Assembly: GCA_031258005.1 (NCBI GenBank)
Contig: JAIRNP010000004.1
Span: 1-42,448, forward strand
Reading direction: 5' to 3'
Origin: Treponema sp.
Lineage (GTDB): Bacteria; Spirochaetota; Spirochaetia; Treponematales; Breznakiellaceae
DNA length: 42,448 bases
Below, in pieces: positions 40,847-42,448 of the stretch. The notes below the pieces were generated by a model. It saw nothing but the letters and a program-made list of their open reading frames with translations, was not told the origin of the DNA and did no database searches. Position 1 is the first letter of the stretch. Each line of letters opens with the position of its first letter. The position numbers were made by a program, and so were the translations under genes.

Positions 40847-41446
40847 ATGGCGGAACTAATACAACCACAGATGGGATTGAATTTCGAGCAGGTTTGGGCG
40901 GCGCTCATGGAGGACCGTCAACAAATGAAGGAGACGGACCGGCAAATGAAGGAAACGGATCGACAAATGAAGGAAACGGATCGACAAATGAAGGCACTCC
41001 AGAAAAGTATGGGGAATTTGGGTAATCGCTTCGGCGAGTTGATTGAGCATTTAGTCTCTCCCAATTTGCTGGAAAAGTTTAAGGTGCTGGGGTATGCCTT
41101 TAACCGAACCAACACCCGGGTGGAGTACAAAGACAGCCATACCGGTAAAACCCTTGCGGAAGTAGACGTACTTCTTGAGAATGGGGACTGTGTGCTGGTG
41201 GTGGAGATTAAAGCGGATCCCACAAGCGAGGATGTTCATGACCATATCAAACGCATGGAGACATTACGGGTTTATGCGGATGCGTGTAATGATACACGGG
41301 GCTATCTGGGGGCCATAGCGGGAAGGATTGTGGGCGGCGAAGTGAGGAAGTATGCGCTGAAGCAGGGGTTTTACGTACTGGAACAGGCAGGGGACACGGT
41401 GAATATAACGGCCACGCCTGAGTGGTGGAAGCCAAGGCGGTGGTGA
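40847..41446 (+). CDS. DUF3782-type protein with PD-(D/E)XK-like nuclease motif and heptad repeats
   Basis: The 199-residue protein has a GGAGGAG Shine-Dalgarno. Residues 26-53 are a coiled coil of repeated heptads (QMKETDR three times, then QMKALQK). The C-terminal half carries AEVDVLLENG (102-111) and VLVVEIKADPT (114-124), the D...ExK pattern of restriction-endonuclease-like folds. Such proteins are common in cyanobacteria and treponemes, often in several copies; their role is unknown and may be nucleic-acid related. The heptads are encoded by near-perfect 21-bp tandem repeats. Its 5' end is duplicated at 41592. Confidence 0.7.
   Translation: MAELIQPQMGLNFEQVWAALMEDRQQMKETDRQMKETDRQMKETDRQMKALQKSMGNLGNRFGELIEHLVSPNLLEKFKVLGYAFNRTNTRVEYKDSHTGKTLAEVDVLLENGDCVLVVEIKADPTSEDVHDHIKRMETLRVYADACNDTRGYLGAIAGRIVGGEVRKYALKQGFYVLEQAGDTVNITATPEWWKPRRW
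40922..40984 (+). repeat. 21-bp tandem repeat encoding coiled-coil heptads
   Basis: There are three full units (caaatgaaggaaacggatcga and close variants), plus a fourth partial unit from 40985. Units 2 and 3 are identical. Being a multiple of three, copy changes would lengthen or shorten the coiled coil without a frameshift. Confidence 0.85.
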
Positions 41447-41591
41447 TTGAAGCAGTGGGTAAGAGGGGCAGGAGTAGAATAGGCTAAAAATACGGTTAGT
41501 TTTGGGAAAGGCCCTTATGAAACAAGCGGATAGTTTGTCGAGTCCCATTGATGGGGGTGAGGGAGAGAAATAACCAAGGAGGGGGAAGCGT

Positions 41592-41964
41592 ATGGGGGAA
41601 CCAATACAACCACAGATGGGATTGAATTTCGAGCAGGTTTGGGCGGCGCTCATGGAGAACCGTTGGCAGCCGAAGGAGACGGCCCTGTCCACGCCTTGGA
41701 CGGCGCGCTCCGCCGGGGGCTGAAGCATTTTTACCCTGAACGGGAACAGGTGCGGCTTTCGGATTACAAGGTCAGGGTCATTGACGGTAAAGACACCGCC
41801 AAAGTCCGGGTGCTTATCGAATCCACCGACGGGGTAAACACCTGGAGCACCCTGGGGGTTTTTGAAGATATCATCGGCGATATTGAAGGGCGCTTTCAAT
41901 GGACTTGTTCGATAACCCGGTCGGTTATCGAACAACTCTAATCTTTCCCCCCGGGCATCTTTAA
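41592..41964 (+). pseudogene. Chimeric duplication: DUF3782 5' end joined to cimA 3' end
   Basis: Bases 41592-41663 copy the start of the DUF3782 gene (40847 on), with its own GGAGG Shine-Dalgarno. From 41667 the sequence copies cimA from 40208 to its stop, at about 95% identity. The join is out of frame: translation from ATG 41592 ends at TGA 41721-41723 after 43 codons. The cimA part has lost 6 bp (GKDATAAK to GKDTAK) and 48 bp (between two 'tcatcg' repeats). A palindromic element sits in it at 41902-41938. Both source genes contain 'gaaggagacgg' at the join, so microhomology probably guided the rearrangement. Confidence 0.85.
41902..41938. repeat. Dispersed palindromic element, copy 3, inserted in the cimA fragment
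   Basis: gacttgttcgataacc pairs with ggttatcgaacaactc (one mismatch) around loop cggtc. In the intact cimA the flanks are continuous (cgttttcaat followed by ccttttttccc, 40489-40507). In the copy about 37-39 bp are added between 'cgctttcaat' and '(aat)ctttcccccc'. A 3-bp 'aat' on both sides could be a target duplication. Confidence 0.75.
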
Positions 41965-42008
41965 TTTTAATGAAACCTCACCGGGGTAATCTACGTAATA
42001 GCGGCCTG

Positions 42009-42027
42009 AAGTCCGGCGGACTTTTTT
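42009..42027 (+). terminator. Rho-independent-type terminator
   Basis: AAGTCC-ggc-GGACTT is followed by a T-run (42022-42027). It lies 45 bp after the cimA fragment. A related palindrome without the T-run follows the true cimA gene at 40524. Confidence 0.6.
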
Positions 42028-42135
42028 CTTTGCCGAACTTCCCTTGAAAAAGGCGGGAAGGGGTGGGGCAAATAAAAAAAGTGAGTTCGATGGAATCCGC
42101 GAATGGACGCTAATTTCAGCGAATGGACATTTCAG

Positions 42136-42281
42136 GCGGCTTTAGCCGCAACATTTCACGGCTTTAAGCCGCCACTATCAATCTACCGGCTTTAGCCGGT
42201 AGTGGTTGAATTTTCATATATTTACCTCTTAAAACTAAATAATATTTTATGATTATTTTGTCAATTAGCGGCAAAGCCGCT
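42136..42281. repeat. Cluster of REP-like palindromes with a GGCTTTAGCC core
   Basis: GCGGCT-tt-AGCCGC (42136-42149), CGGCTT-t-AAGCCG (42159-42171), CTACCGGCT-tt-AGCCGGTAG (42183-42202) and AGCGGC-aaa-GCCGCT (42267-42281). The first two can also pair with each other over GGCGGCTT/AAGCCGCC. They look like several related small elements side by side. Confidence 0.7.
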
Positions 42282-42337
42282 TAATATAATTTTCGTAACC
42301 GTTCACCAGTTAATCATGAGAGTGAGTATAATTGTAA

Positions 42338-42448
42338 CTATTCAGTCGTATTAGGAGTGAAAGGTAAAGAATAATCGCCTTGAAATACTTTAACAAGTTC
42401 ATCCCAAATACTCAGGCGGTGTTTGTGTATTGTTTGAATGAATGATTG
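42338..42448 (-). CDS. C-terminus of an unidentified protein, cut by window edge
   Basis: The minus-strand frame is open from the window end to stop 42338-42340 and gives 36 residues ending HRLSIWDELVKVFQGDYSL then PFTPNTTE. The composition looks like a real folded C-terminus, but it is too short to place in a family. It could belong to an accessory gene flanked by the palindrome cluster. The call rests only on protein-like composition and an intact frame. Confidence 0.4.
   Translation of the reverse strand, partial: QSFIQTIHKHRLSIWDELVKVFQGDYSLPFTPNTTE

Larger units (their letters stand above)
41965..42337. other. AT-rich repeat region at the right end
   Basis: No gene is seen. It contains a terminator-like hairpin (42009-42027), two direct copies of GCGAATGGAC (42099-42108, 42119-42128), and a run of four small palindromes (42136-42281). 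Base composition becomes more AT-rich than in the core genes, which fits accessory DNA. Confidence 0.6.

Noticed and set aside
40922-40984. CRISPR array
   Set aside because: The repeats are contiguous 21-bp units without spacers and lie in a coding frame.

Overview
The window looks like chromosome of a treponeme, probably a termite-gut type close to Treponema primitia (inference: G+C near 50%, spirochaete-style V-ATPase operon order E-DUF2764-A-B-D-I-K, an RNF-like redox operon, a DUF3782 gene, and C-type-lectin/FGE-fold proteins). A conserved core sits between two repeat-rich, rearranged edges.

Left edge (1-5026, all minus strand): a partial retropepsin-like protease, then secreted proteins joining CsgG/TolB-like repeats to a C-terminal formylglycine-generating-enzyme (FGE)/C-type-lectin-like domain. 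One gene is intact (814-2322). One is broken by a frameshift and an amber codon (2398-4025). A third is reduced to its last ~37 codons (600-711). The three copies of the extreme C-terminus differ as variable regions (VRs) of diversity-generating retroelements (DGRs) do: between two of them, 11 of 27 codons differ, all non-synonymously, while the other 16 are identical at every base. A GC-rich hairpin with a 4-nt loop lies just downstream, as at known DGR targets. No reverse transcriptase or template repeat is visible. This is the strongest candidate for an undescribed system here. A CsgG-like companion gene (4040-4894) follows.

5026-20161 (minus strand): a GH57 glucanotransferase-like gene, then a long co-directional block. 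Reading with transcription it is TPR protein, mreB, mreC, mreD, mrdA (PBP2), rodA, a PAP2-like gene, a membrane protein of unknown role, and rnfC-D-G-E-A. The first half is the rod-shape elongation machine. The second half is a divergent RNF complex that lacks rnfB locally and has altered cofactor motifs.

20367-40518 (plus strand): galM; the V-type ATPase operon behind a good sigma-70 promoter and a structured leader (riboswitch candidate); ispG; a TPR protein; a receiver domain without its phospho-Asp; a tiny zinc-ribbon protein; rpsT; an HU-like protein; lnt carrying a 12-G tract; a response regulator; a bactofilin; pncC/cinA; rho; rpmE; cimA. The atpK proteolipid has Na+-type ligand residues, which together with RNF suggests sodium bioenergetics.

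Right edge (40519-42448): a DUF3782 nuclease-like gene with 21-bp tandem repeats, a scrambled partial duplication of DUF3782 and cimA, clusters of small palindromes, and the 3' end of an unidentified minus-strand gene. A ~37-bp palindrome (core TTCGATAACC/GGTTATCGAA) occurs at 4990, 31952 and 41902. The last copy interrupts the duplicated cimA tail, so an occupied and an empty site can be compared within this window.
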